Shown here piece by piece: positions 1-6,450 of a DNA stretch of 8,156 bases (within the stretch, counting starts at the first letter, position 1; every line of letters begins with the position of its first letter). A model generated the notes under the pieces. It had not been told where the DNA came from. It saw only the letters and a list, made by a program, of their open reading frames with translations, and searched no databases. A program made the position numbers and the translations under genes. The stretch lies in contig CAYJME010000158.1 of the NCBI GenBank assembly GCA_964370795.1, positions 1 through 8,156 of the forward strand, written 5' to 3'. Source of the stretch: JAHFOW01 sp964370795. GTDB taxonomy: Bacteria > Planctomycetota > Brocadiia > Brocadiales > Brocadiaceae.

Positions 1-1494
1 ATCATCCATGCCTGCTTCCGCGGCAATAGCCGCCGCGGTTAAAGGATTATCCCCGGTAATCATAACGGTCTTGATCCCCATCCTGCGAAGCTCGGCAAAA
101 CGTTCTCTGATGCCTCCCTTTACGATATCCTTTAATTGAATAACGCCGAGCACATGTTTATGTTCTGCTACAACGAGCGGCGTCCCTCCATTTTTTGATA
201 TCATTTCAATATTTGATTTCAGGTCTTCTGGAAAAAAACCGCCGAATTTCTTTACATAATCTTCAATCGCTTCAGATGACCCCTTCCTGATTTGCCTGCC
301 GTTACCCAAATCCACCCCACTCATCCGTGTTTGTGCCGTAAAAGGGATAAATTTTGCATCGAGTTCGTGGATGTGACGTTCTCTGATGCCGTATTTCTTC
401 TTGGCTAATACTACGATGCTTCTGCCTTCAGGGGTCTCATCAGACAGAGAGGCAAGTTGCGCCGCATCTGCTAATGATTTAATATTTACATCCTGGTTTG
501 GTATAAAAGCCACTGCCTGTCTGTTTCCGAGCGTTATAGTACCTGTTTTATCCAGAAGCAGGACATCGACATCTCCCGCTGCCTCAACTGCACGGCCGGA
601 AGTGGCGACGACGTTGGCCTGCACCATCCTGTCCATGCCGGCTATCCCTATGGCTGGTAATAATCCTCCTATCGTGGTCGGGATGAGACATACAAGCAAA
701 GCAACCAATACGGTTACGGTAACCCGTTCTCCGTGCCCGGCGGAGATGACGCTGTAAACAGAAAACGGTAAAAGCGTTACTGTCGCTAAAAGAAAGATGA
801 TAGTAAAGACCGCCAGTAAAATGCTCAGCGCTATCTCATTGGGAGTTTTTTGTCTTTTGGCTCCCTCAACCATGGCGATCATATGATCCAAAAATGTTTC
901 GCCGGGATTGGAACTAATGCGCACCAGAAGCCAGTCAGAAAGCACCCGCGTACCGCCGGTAACGGCGTTGCGGTCTCCTCCGCTTTCGCGTATAACGGGT
1001 GCGCTTTCTCCGGTAATCGCGCTCTCATCGACAGACGCTACGCCTTCAACGACTTCGCCATCCATAGGGATAATATCCCCCGCCTCAACAAGAACGACAT
1101 CTCCTTTTCGAAGCGTTGTAGCCGAAACCTTCTCATAACTGGAGCCGTAGCTGGGGTTTGAAAGTTTTTTTGCGGGGGTGTCTCTTCGGGTGCGACGAAG
1201 ATTCGCGGCTTGCGCTTTTCCGCGTCCTTCTGCCATGGCTTCGGCAAAGTTTGCAAAAATTAATGTGAACCACAGCCATGACGATATCGCTAAAATAGAC
1301 CCTGCCGGTGCTTCTCCGTGTCCCGAAAGCGCCTGAAAATACAATCCCGTAGTCAATATGCTTCCTACCAGGACCACAAACATTACCGGATTTTTGATCT
1401 GGTGTCTGGGATCTAACTTCTTGAGCGAATCAATAATTGCCGGACCAATGATAGACAGGTTAAACAAGGATTTTGCTTTCTGTGATTTCCTCAT
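1..1494 (-). CDS. kdpB: K+-transporting P-type ATPase, ATP-binding subunit KdpB (3' end beyond window)
   Basis: Catalytic subunit of the KdpFABC potassium pump in the inner membrane; it hydrolyses ATP to drive K+ import through KdpA. The 498 visible codons form one uninterrupted frame from an ATG preceded by GGAGG; the family is about 680-690 residues, so roughly the last quarter lies left of the window. P-type ATPase landmarks appear in order: TGES actuator motif at 161-164 (its serine is the inhibitory phosphorylation site in E. coli KdpB), the membrane-helix motif IPTT at 271-274, the phosphorylated aspartate in DKTGT at 315-319, the nucleotide-pocket KGSS at 404-407, and ITGDN at 479-483. 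The GDGTND hinge motif and last membrane helices are not in view. It starts 14 bases after the kdpA stop, so the two are co-transcribed. Residue 280 is Pro in GGLLPAIG where many homologues have Ser; this looks like minor variation. Confidence 0.97.
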   Translation of the reverse strand, partial: MRKSQKAKSLFNLSIIGPAIIDSLKKLDPRHQIKNPVMFVVLVGSILTTGLYFQALSGHGEAPAGSILAISSWLWFTLIFANFAEAMAEGRGKAQAANLRRTRRDTPAKKLSNPSYGSSYEKVSATTLRKGDVVLVEAGDIIPMDGEVVEGVASVDESAITGESAPVIRESGGDRNAVTGGTRVLSDWLLVRISSNPGETFLDHMIAMVEGAKRQKTPNEIALSILLAVFTIIFLLATVTLLPFSVYSVISAGHGERVTVTVLVALLVCLIPTTIGGLLPAIGIAGMDRMVQANVVATSGRAVEAAGDVDVLLLDKTGTITLGNRQAVAFIPNQDVNIKSLADAAQLASLSDETPEGRSIVVLAKKKYGIRERHIHELDAKFIPFTAQTRMSGVDLGNGRQIRKGSSEAIEDYVKKFGGFFPEDLKSNIEMISKNGGTPLVVAEHKHVLGVIQLKDIVKGGIRERFAELRRMGIKTVMITGDNPLTAAAIAAEAGMDD

Positions 1495-1508
1495 GCAAAC
1501 CTCCAATT

Positions 1509-3247
1509 TTAACTATGATGTAGCATGAAATGTTCGACGATAGGACCTAGTACCAGTGCAGGAAAAAAAGTAAGCGTTCCTACAATCAAAACAACCATGA
1601 TCAAAAATATAATAAAAAGCGGCGTATGCGTCGGTAATGTTCCCTGGCTTACGGGAACAATTTTTTTCCTGGACAGTGATCCCGCAACGGCAAGTATCGG
1701 TATGGCAAGCCAGTATCGCGCAAAAAACATGGCCAATCCTAAAGCTATAGTGTAAAAAGGAGTATTGGCGGATAATCCACCAAAAGCGCTTCCGTTATTA
1801 TTTGCCGCAGATGAAAAAGCATAAAGCACTTCGCTGAAACCATGTGGTCCCGGATTAAAAATCGACACCTTTGCCTGATGCAAACTAACGGAAACCGCTG
1901 TTCCGACAAGAACAAGTGCGGGTGGAATTAAAATCATAAGGGAAGCCATTTTCATCTCATACGCCTCGATTTTCTTGCCTAAATATTCCGGAGTCCGTCC
2001 AATCATGAGCCCCGCTATGAATACGGCGATAATTGCAAATGCAATCATGCCATAAAGCCCCGATCCTACTCCGCCAAAAACAACTTCTCCAAGCTGCATA
2101 AGACATATGGGTATTAAGCCTCCGAGAGGCATGTAAGAATCATGCATTGAGTTAACCGACCCGTTTGAAGCCGCGGTTGTAGCGACCGCCCAAATGGCAG
2201 AATTGACAATGCCAAAACGCGCCTCTTTTCCTTCCATATTACCGCCAGGCTGAAAAGCGGTCGCTTTTTCATCAATGCCTAAACTGCTAAATAAGGGATT
2301 CCCTTGTTGTTCAAAGTATATGCAACTCCAAAGACAGGGAATAAAAATGATTAACATCGCTACCAAAAGCGCCCACCCCTGACGTTCATCTCTGACCATA
2401 TAGCCTAAGGTATAACATAGAGCAGCCGGTATCAGAATTATTGCAATTACTTCTAAAAAGTTAGATAAAGGGGTCGGGTTCTCAAAGGGGTGCGAAGAGT
2501 TCATATTAAAGAAACCGCCCCCATTCGTTCCTAATTGCTTAATTGCAACTTGTGAAGCGGCAGGGCCAAGCGCAAGCACCTGCTCTTGAATCACTGTTCC
2601 ATTGTCATTCTTTACAGGCTGAAGAAGTGTAACTTTCTCATATGGCTTGAAAGTCTGCACCACGCCTTGAGAAACTAAGATAATAGATAAAATTAATGAT
2701 AAAGGTATTAAGATATAAAGCGTCGATCTAACCAAATCCACCCAAAAATTTCCTACAGTTTCTACCTTTTTTTGGATAAAGCCTCTAATCAATGCCACAA
2801 GGACGGCCATACCAGTTGCGGCGGACAGGAAATTCTGCACGGTTAATCCAGCCATTTGAGTCAGATAACTTAATGTCGTCTCACCACCATAACTTTGCCA
2901 GTTTGTATTCGTTGCAAAACTAACGGCTGTATTAAAAGCTAAATCCGGGGTAACCCCTGACATGGACATTGGATTTAAAGGCAGGTGAGTTTGAAGACGC
3001 TGAAGGGCATACGCTACCACTATGCCGATACTATTAAACAGCAACATTGCNNNNNNNNNNGGATATACCGCTTTTCCGGATGTATTCCGGAAAAGCGGTA
3101 TATCCAGCGTTCCACAGGTCCCAGTAATACATTGAGACCCGCGGGCTTACCTTCATATACGCGTGCCATGTATGTTCCCAGCGGTTTAGCCAACAGAATA
3201 ACCGTAACGAGATAAATTAAGCCCTGAATAATATTATTCCAATTCAT
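1509..3247 (-). CDS. kdpA: K+-transporting ATPase, channel subunit KdpA (interrupted by assembly gap)
   Basis: Membrane subunit that binds and conducts K+ in KdpFABC; it belongs to the Trk/Ktr/HKT superfamily with four pore-loop repeats. The start is the ATG at 3247 (MNWNNIIQG), with GGAGG just upstream and a 4-base ATGA overlap with kdpF. The four selectivity-filter segments are visible: TNTNWQ (around 2898-2912), GTNGGGFF (2514-2531), AASNGS (2157-2174) and AANNNGSAFGG (1788-1805). Other family signatures include NSSHPFENPT, GEVVFGGVGSGLYG and IGRTPEYLGKKI. The gene is split on paper by ten Ns at 3051-3060, and the two sides are out of frame with each other. Homologues have a short E-M-x-W-x-x-Y segment at exactly this place, so I infer missing and artefactual sequence at a contig joint rather than a dead gene. 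From AMLLFN onward the frame is intact to the TAA stop. Confidence 0.95.
3051..3060. other. Assembly gap (10 N) inside kdpA
   Basis: Ten Ns join two contig ends within kdpA. The kdpA frame before the gap (codons starting at 3247) and after it (A-M-L-L-F-N, ATG at 3047) differ by 200 bases, not a multiple of three. The N count is therefore a placeholder, or the sequence at the contig end is wrong. By family alignment from memory, about nine codons should lie between the lysine of HPEK and the alanine before MLLFN, against 20 bases present. Confidence 0.95.
3061..3105. repeat. Perfect 20-bp inverted repeat, 5-base loop, abutting the gap
   Basis: Arms at 3061-3080 and 3086-3105 are exact reverse complements around TGTAT. 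The right arm encodes normal KdpA residues (WIYRFSG, minus strand). The left arm, next to the Ns, gives KRYI where the family has an acidic-Met-x-Trp pattern. A shorter natural hairpin (TTTTCCGGA / TCCGGAAAA, nine bases per arm) lies at its core, which could have primed a snap-back copy of the strand. I read the outer part of the left arm as a fold-back or chimeric-read artefact, not a biological hairpin. Confidence 0.85.
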
Positions 3248-3336
3248 GAAAAAACCTCCGGCTTGAGAAGCGCTACCAGGAGATATATGAATAAGAGGAT
3301 AGAAATTATTCCGCCGATCCAATAAATAATTGTCAC
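3244..3336 (-). CDS. kdpF: K+-transporting ATPase small subunit KdpF
   Basis: A 30-residue peptide, almost entirely one hydrophobic membrane helix, ending in the KdpF-like tail ALLKPEVFS (E. coli KdpF ends in ALINAEAF). KdpF sits at the KdpA/KdpB interface and stabilises the complex. I chose the GTG at 3336 because a near-perfect Shine-Dalgarno, AAAGGAGGTG, lies four bases upstream. Its TGA overlaps the kdpA ATG as ATGA, indicating translational coupling. Position immediately before kdpA, length and tail all fit; confidence is limited only by the shortness of the peptide. Confidence 0.9.
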   Translation of the reverse strand: MTIIYWIGGIISILLFIYLLVALLKPEVFS

Positions 3337-3355
3337 AAGACACCTCCTTTGAACC

Positions 3356-3436
3356 TTATATTCTGTCGCAGAGGGCGATAAAAACCACCGAAAGCACCAA
3401 AAGAATCAGAACGATCCCTAAAAATAACAAGTCCAT
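3356..3436 (-). CDS. 26-residue single-helix membrane peptide at the head of the kdp operon
   Basis: An ATG preceded by AAGGAGC, followed by 26 codons and TAA, with 19 bases to the kdpF start. The peptide begins MDLLFLGIVLILL, continues hydrophobic for about 20 residues and ends ALCDRI, giving one membrane helix with a short charged C-terminus. Short ORFs with a similar hydrophobic body and a C-terminal Cys-[DE]-Arg tail occur ahead of kdpF in some other bacteria as I recall, but I know of no established function. It could be an extra Kdp accessory peptide, or a leader whose translation opens the kdpF ribosome-binding site. Good Shine-Dalgarno, compact spacing and hydrophobic composition support a real gene. 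Confidence 0.72.
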   Translation of the reverse strand: MDLLFLGIVLILLVLSVVFIALCDRI

Positions 3437-3685
3437 TTTCCCGCTCCTTGAAGATGAACAGCAAAATATCTCTCAATGATTATTGTTCCTTCAACAAAAG
3501 AAACCATACAAAATTTAGATTATGGATTTATCTTATAGGCAGTATGAGAAGAAGCCAAGTCAATAATTCGTCAAAATTTTGAGTTTAGTGAAATATGGTA
3601 GTGACAGGAATTTGGCATGAGCAGAATGGACATCTTGATGGGCAACCCCAATATTTCCTTTCAAGGCCATCCTGTCGGATTAACC
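3437..3685. other. Divergent intergenic region between kdp and mazEF
   Basis: AT-rich non-coding stretch holding the 5' leaders of two divergent operons. Apart from the tentative kdp promoter it contains a 12-bp perfect palindrome TCAAAATTTTGA (3571-3582) and a small hairpin TTGTT-CCTTC-AACAA (3483-3497). Either could be a regulator site, but neither matches an operator I recognise. No convincing coding frame is present. Confidence 0.5.
3532..3563 (-). promoter_or_regulatory. Tentative kdp operon promoter
   Basis: On the minus strand a TATAAG -10-like hexamer (3532-3537) lies about 95 bases upstream of the first kdp-operon start codon. The nearest -35-like hexamer, TTGACT (3558-3563), is 20 bases away, longer than the preferred 17. 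A weak -35 would suit an activator-dependent promoter such as KdpE-controlled kdp, but no KdpE site can be assigned by eye. Confidence 0.3.
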
Positions 3686-3714
3686 TTGACAAACATCAGG
3701 AATTTATGTATCTT
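3686..3714 (+). promoter_or_regulatory. Predicted sigma-70-type promoter of mazEF
   Basis: Consensus -35 TTGACA (3686-3691), a 17-base spacer and a -10 TATCTT (3709-3714), ending 31 bases before the mazE start codon. It is placed and oriented to transcribe only the mazEF pair. Confidence 0.7.
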
Positions 3715-3729
3715 CTTTGTAGATACATA
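3705..3729 (+). promoter_or_regulatory. Inverted-repeat operator over the mazEF -10
   Basis: TATGTATCT (3705-3713) and AGATACATA (3721-3729) are exact inverted arms separated by seven bases. The left arm covers the -10 hexamer and the right arm the probable transcription start. MazE-type AbrB-fold antitoxins, with or without toxin bound, repress their own promoters, so this is the obvious autoregulatory site (inference from position and symmetry). Confidence 0.65.
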
Positions 3730-3745
3730 CAAAGGAGGTATTTAG

Positions 3746-3988
3746 ATGAAAACTCGTATACAAAAATGGGGAAATAGCCTTGCATTGCGCATTCCAAAAT
3801 CATTCGCTCATGAGGCAGGGCTGGAACAGGATTCACCGGTTGAAATGTCGCTGGAAGAAGGAAAGCTTGTTATCGTGGCCGCTCCTAAATCCAAGCTGAC
3901 TCTCAGACGACTCCTTGCGCAAGTTACCAAAGTCAATCGACATACTGAATTTGATACAGGACCTTCTATAGGTAGCGAAGTATGGTAA
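3746..3988 (+). CDS. mazE: MazE-like antitoxin (SpoVT/AbrB fold)
   Basis: An 80-residue antitoxin expected to bind and neutralise the MazF-type toxin encoded next to it and to repress the shared promoter. The N-terminal ~47 residues form a swapped-hairpin AbrB DNA-binding domain; the pattern KWGNSLALRIPKSF closely parallels KRWGNSPAVRIPATL of E. coli MazE, followed by VEMSLEEGKLVIV. The C-terminal ~33 residues are the toxin-binding tail and end in SEVW, like KEVW in E. coli MazE. The ATG follows AAAGGAGG with a seven-base spacer. Its last codons overlap the toxin start (ATGGTAA), giving coupled translation, the usual MazEF arrangement. Confidence 0.93.
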   Translation: MKTRIQKWGNSLALRIPKSFAHEAGLEQDSPVEMSLEEGKLVIVAAPKSKLTLRRLLAQVTKVNRHTEFDTGPSIGSEVW

Positions 3989-4323
3989 AGAAGGGTTACG
4001 TCCCGCAACGCGGCGATGTCGTGTGGATTAACTTGAATCCGCAATCAGGTCATGAACAGGCAGGGCGTCGCCCGGCGGTAGTGCTTTCACCGGGGTTATA
4101 TAATGAAAAGGTTGAACTTGCCATTTTCTGTCCTGTTACAAATCAAATCAAGGGTTATCCCTTTGAAGTGCTCATGCCTGACGGCTTGCCTGTAAGTGGA
4201 GTAATTTTGGCTGATCAGATTAAGAGTTTAGACTGGCGCATCCGGAATGTAGAATGGATATGTACCTTACCACCTCGGGTAGTAGTAGAGGTATTGCAGA
4301 AACTTGGTACATTGCTATCATGA
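3982..4323 (+). CDS. mazF: MazF/PemK-family mRNA interferase toxin
   Basis: A 113-residue ribosome-independent endoribonuclease that cleaves mRNA at short sequence motifs; the target motif cannot be predicted here. It aligns through its length with E. coli MazF: YVPQRGDVVWINLNP, EQAGRRPAVVLSP, TNQIKGYPFEV and ADQIKSLDWR. The catalytic pair of E. coli MazF, Arg29 and Thr52, corresponds to Arg30 and Thr53, both present, so the toxin looks active. The start overlaps mazE by seven bases. It ends 153 bases before the convergent ATPase gene; that interval has no clear rho-independent terminator. As a complete TA pair with its own promoter and operator it can act independently of its neighbours. Confidence 0.95.
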   Translation: MVKKGYVPQRGDVVWINLNPQSGHEQAGRRPAVVLSPGLYNEKVELAIFCPVTNQIKGYPFEVLMPDGLPVSGVILADQIKSLDWRIRNVEWICTLPPRVVVEVLQKLGTLLS

Positions 4324-4476
4324 TAAAGACGAATTTTTTTGAAGAAATCAAAAACTCCCAGCTCTGTAAACTTGAAAAACATAAAAGGATTCCTATAATT
4401 GACAAATGAAGGTGACCCTTTTCACTGCTCCCATAATGATTGTGTTGAGTACACTTCGCTTCACCCTTATAAAAAT

Positions 4477-6213
4477 TCACTCACCCTCATAATCCATATC
4501 CACCTGTATCCCCAAAAGCCTCGTTTCGTCTGACTTGTCTGTCAGTTCAAGTATTTTGTTCTTCTCAATGACTTCTTGATACTCATTGGGTTCAAAGTAT
4601 CCTTTGATTGATTCTAGCATGTCTTCATTTGCAGAGATGATATACTGCAAGCCGTCACCAACCGCATGTTTATGGGCTTGCTTAAAAAGGATTGCTCTCT
4701 GGCGCGGGTCCATGTTGGATAGGAGGCGGCTGTCGTGGAAGATAAAGTTTATTTTATGGCTATGCTTTGCCTTGAGCAGCATCCAATCGAAACAGAATAT
4801 CTTTACTTCCCCTATCCCGTCTGAGGCATCATCTTGTATCTTGGCGTTGATATTGAACCGCATCTTGTTCATGCCGTCATTGTTGGAAATTTCTATACCG
4901 CCAGGTTTGTTATCGTAAAACTCTCGGGAAAACGATCTGAATAATGCCACATTCATGTCAGTGAACGGTTTTATCTGGATTAGATAGTTGTTTGTTTCGA
5001 TATTCTCTTTTTCAAATTCTATCTTTATTTCTGCCAGTTTATTTTTATACTCCTGAAGGATTTCTTTATATGTCTTCAGTTTGTTCAGTTTTGTCTTCAT
5101 GTTTGCAAGCTGATTATTCAATGCGGTAAACTCTTCCAAAGCTCCGTGGGTGTTAAGATATTGAAGAAGCTCATCCTCTCTCTTTCCCATGACAACCTTT
5201 TCTGATTCCATATCTTTTAGCCGCAACGCTAATTCCTTTTTCTCTTCAATCAGCCTTTTTGTTCGGTTGGAAAGAAGCTTATTATGAAACTCCTCTACCT
5301 CTTCTACCCTTTTCACAACCATATCGCTGAGGGTTAAACGGGCTTCGCCGTATAGCTTAAAAACCGTGTCTTTCGGGATATCAGGCTGAACAGTGAGGCT
5401 TTTTTCAATATTTCTTATGGCATTCTTTAACGCAGTAGACTGGTTTTTCAAAACCCTTAAACGGGCAGAGCAATCGTCGGCTTCTTTCCTGATCTTTTCG
5501 TAGTCTTCGGCCACCATGTAGTTTTTCAGCCGGTTTTCTATCCTGGCGATCTGCTCCTCAAGGTCTACGATGTCAATATCTACATCACCTTCCTCGTGAA
5601 AATACGACTTGAATATCTCGTCTTCTTCTATATTCTTGCGCAGTTTGTCTGTTTTATCGTGCTGCTCTTTCAAAACATGCTTCTTTGTGATCTTTTCTAC
5701 ATCCAGACCCAATAAGTAGGCGTTATTCAATTGCCTTGAATACTCTTCCTCTTTGTTTACAAAATCGCAATATTCTAGGTAGCTGCTCTTCCTAGGCCGG
5801 ATAAACCTTGATATCAAGGAACGGAATGTCAACCATTTGACTGGCGTTTTCAGGTCGAATAGCCTTTCACCCAATTCGCTCCTAAACTTATCAAGCGGCA
5901 TGTTTTTTCCGTTTAGCAATATTTCCCTCATATCTTTCGTATTTCTCTTTGATATAAAGGCTTCTTTGCCTATCTCGAATTCAAGCGAAAACTCCCAGTC
6001 CGTCAGCTTCTTTCCAAACTCTTCAATGGAATTGGATGCCAGGCAAAAGTGTACAAGTTGTATGATAAGAGATTTGCCAAGACCGTTGTAAGTTTTTTTT
6101 TCATCTTTGACGGCGGGGTTTTCCTTTTTGCCAATAATCAGGGATATTCCGGACCTGTTGAAAGACACTGTCTGAAAGCTCTTTTTATTTGCTGACAGTC
6201 TCAATAGACGCAT
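4477..6213 (-). CDS. ABC-3C-type coiled-coil ABC ATPase (DUF2326-like)
   Basis: A 578-residue SMC/RecN-like ATPase, the presumed sensor or motor of an ABC-three-component system. The N-terminal ATPase half carries a P-loop NGLGKS at 43-48, preceded by an insertion rather than the usual short GxxG run. Residues ~180-410 are charged and heptad-like, a coiled coil (for example LEEQIARIENRLK and ALNNQLANMKTKLNKLK). The C-terminal half has an ABC-signature-like DGIGEVKIFCFDWMLL at 465-480 and a Walker B strand NFIFHDS at 489-495, where the usual acidic Glu after Asp is replaced by Ser. A final strand, QYIISANED (523-531), stands where an H-loop would be and has Asn in place of His. These features match the DUF2326 group as I know it. 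The ATG lies 29 bases inside the upstream gene, indicating coupled translation. There is no obvious terminator after its stop. Confidence 0.85.
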   Translation of the reverse strand: MRLLRLSANKKSFQTVSFNRSGISLIIGKKENPAVKDEKKTYNGLGKSLIIQLVHFCLASNSIEEFGKKLTDWEFSLEFEIGKEAFISKRNTKDMREILLNGKNMPLDKFRSELGERLFDLKTPVKWLTFRSLISRFIRPRKSSYLEYCDFVNKEEEYSRQLNNAYLLGLDVEKITKKHVLKEQHDKTDKLRKNIEEDEIFKSYFHEEGDVDIDIVDLEEQIARIENRLKNYMVAEDYEKIRKEADDCSARLRVLKNQSTALKNAIRNIEKSLTVQPDIPKDTVFKLYGEARLTLSDMVVKRVEEVEEFHNKLLSNRTKRLIEEKKELALRLKDMESEKVVMGKREDELLQYLNTHGALEEFTALNNQLANMKTKLNKLKTYKEILQEYKNKLAEIKIEFEKENIETNNYLIQIKPFTDMNVALFRSFSREFYDNKPGGIEISNNDGMNKMRFNINAKIQDDASDGIGEVKIFCFDWMLLKAKHSHKINFIFHDSRLLSNMDPRQRAILFKQAHKHAVGDGLQYIISANEDMLESIKGYFEPNEYQEVIEKNKILELTDKSDETRLLGIQVDMDYEGE

Positions 6214-6448
6214 TATAAATTTCCCCAGATTGATTTATATTTATTGCCCCTATTGTAAAGAGGAAGTCTACAGACAGAATCAGATTGTCGAAACCGTGAT
6301 TTGCCGGAAACGCTAGTGTATCGTTTATCTTTGAATACTCTTCCCATATCCTATCTATTGTCTTTGGACGGTCTAATAGTTTCAGGACATGTCCACCCAG
6401 ACCCAGAAGGGATTCGGCAAGCTTGATATGTTTTTCAGGCAGAATCAT
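6185..6448 (-). CDS. ABC-3C middle component, probably MC6 family
   Basis: An 87-residue protein that in ABC-three-component systems is predicted to be a winged-helix adaptor linking the ATPase to the effector. The N-terminus MILPEKHIKLAESLLGLG and the following LLDRPKTIDRIWEEY match the pattern I associate with middle component 6. A later hydrophobic helix (NLILSVDFLFTIGAI) and short beta-like end (GEIYNASIE) fit a winged-helix layout. The ATG is two bases after the effector stop, and its 3' end overlaps the ATPase gene by 29 bases, so all three proteins are probably made in linked amounts. The specific MC6 assignment is less sure than the general role. Confidence 0.78.
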   Translation of the reverse strand: MILPEKHIKLAESLLGLGGHVLKLLDRPKTIDRIWEEYSKINDTLAFPANHGFDNLILSVDFLFTIGAININQSGEIYNASIETVSK

Positions 6449-6450
6449 AT

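Noticed and set aside
386..757. Plus-strand open frame opposite kdpB
   Set aside because: It lies wholly antisense to an intact, strongly conserved kdpB frame and resembles no protein family; the same holds for frames at 850-1161 and 908-1138.
1038..1256. Minus-strand frame within kdpB
   Set aside because: It is an out-of-frame reading of kdpB; the correct frame gives continuous KdpB motifs through this stretch.
3020..3343. Long frame joining upstream sequence, the kdpA N-terminus and the far side of the gap
   Set aside because: It begins in the wrong frame over kdpF and crosses the Ns into a wrong frame of kdpA (QCCC...). The real kdpA start is at 3247.
3600..3625. Possible sigma-54 promoter (TGGCAT...)
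   Set aside because: There is no matching TTGC element at the required spacing.
3595..3777. 60-codon plus-strand frame overlapping the mazE start
   Set aside because: It spans the mazEF promoter, operator and ribosome-binding site, has no Shine-Dalgarno of its own and no recognisable product.
4324..4476. Possible bidirectional terminator between mazF and the ATPase gene
   Set aside because: Only short imperfect inverted matches (such as GTGT/ACAC near 4441-4453) and no stem followed by a T-run were found.
4220..4480. Minus-strand frame following the ATPase gene
   Set aside because: Although its GTG overlaps the ATPase stop, half of it is antisense to the conserved mazF C-terminus and it resembles nothing known.
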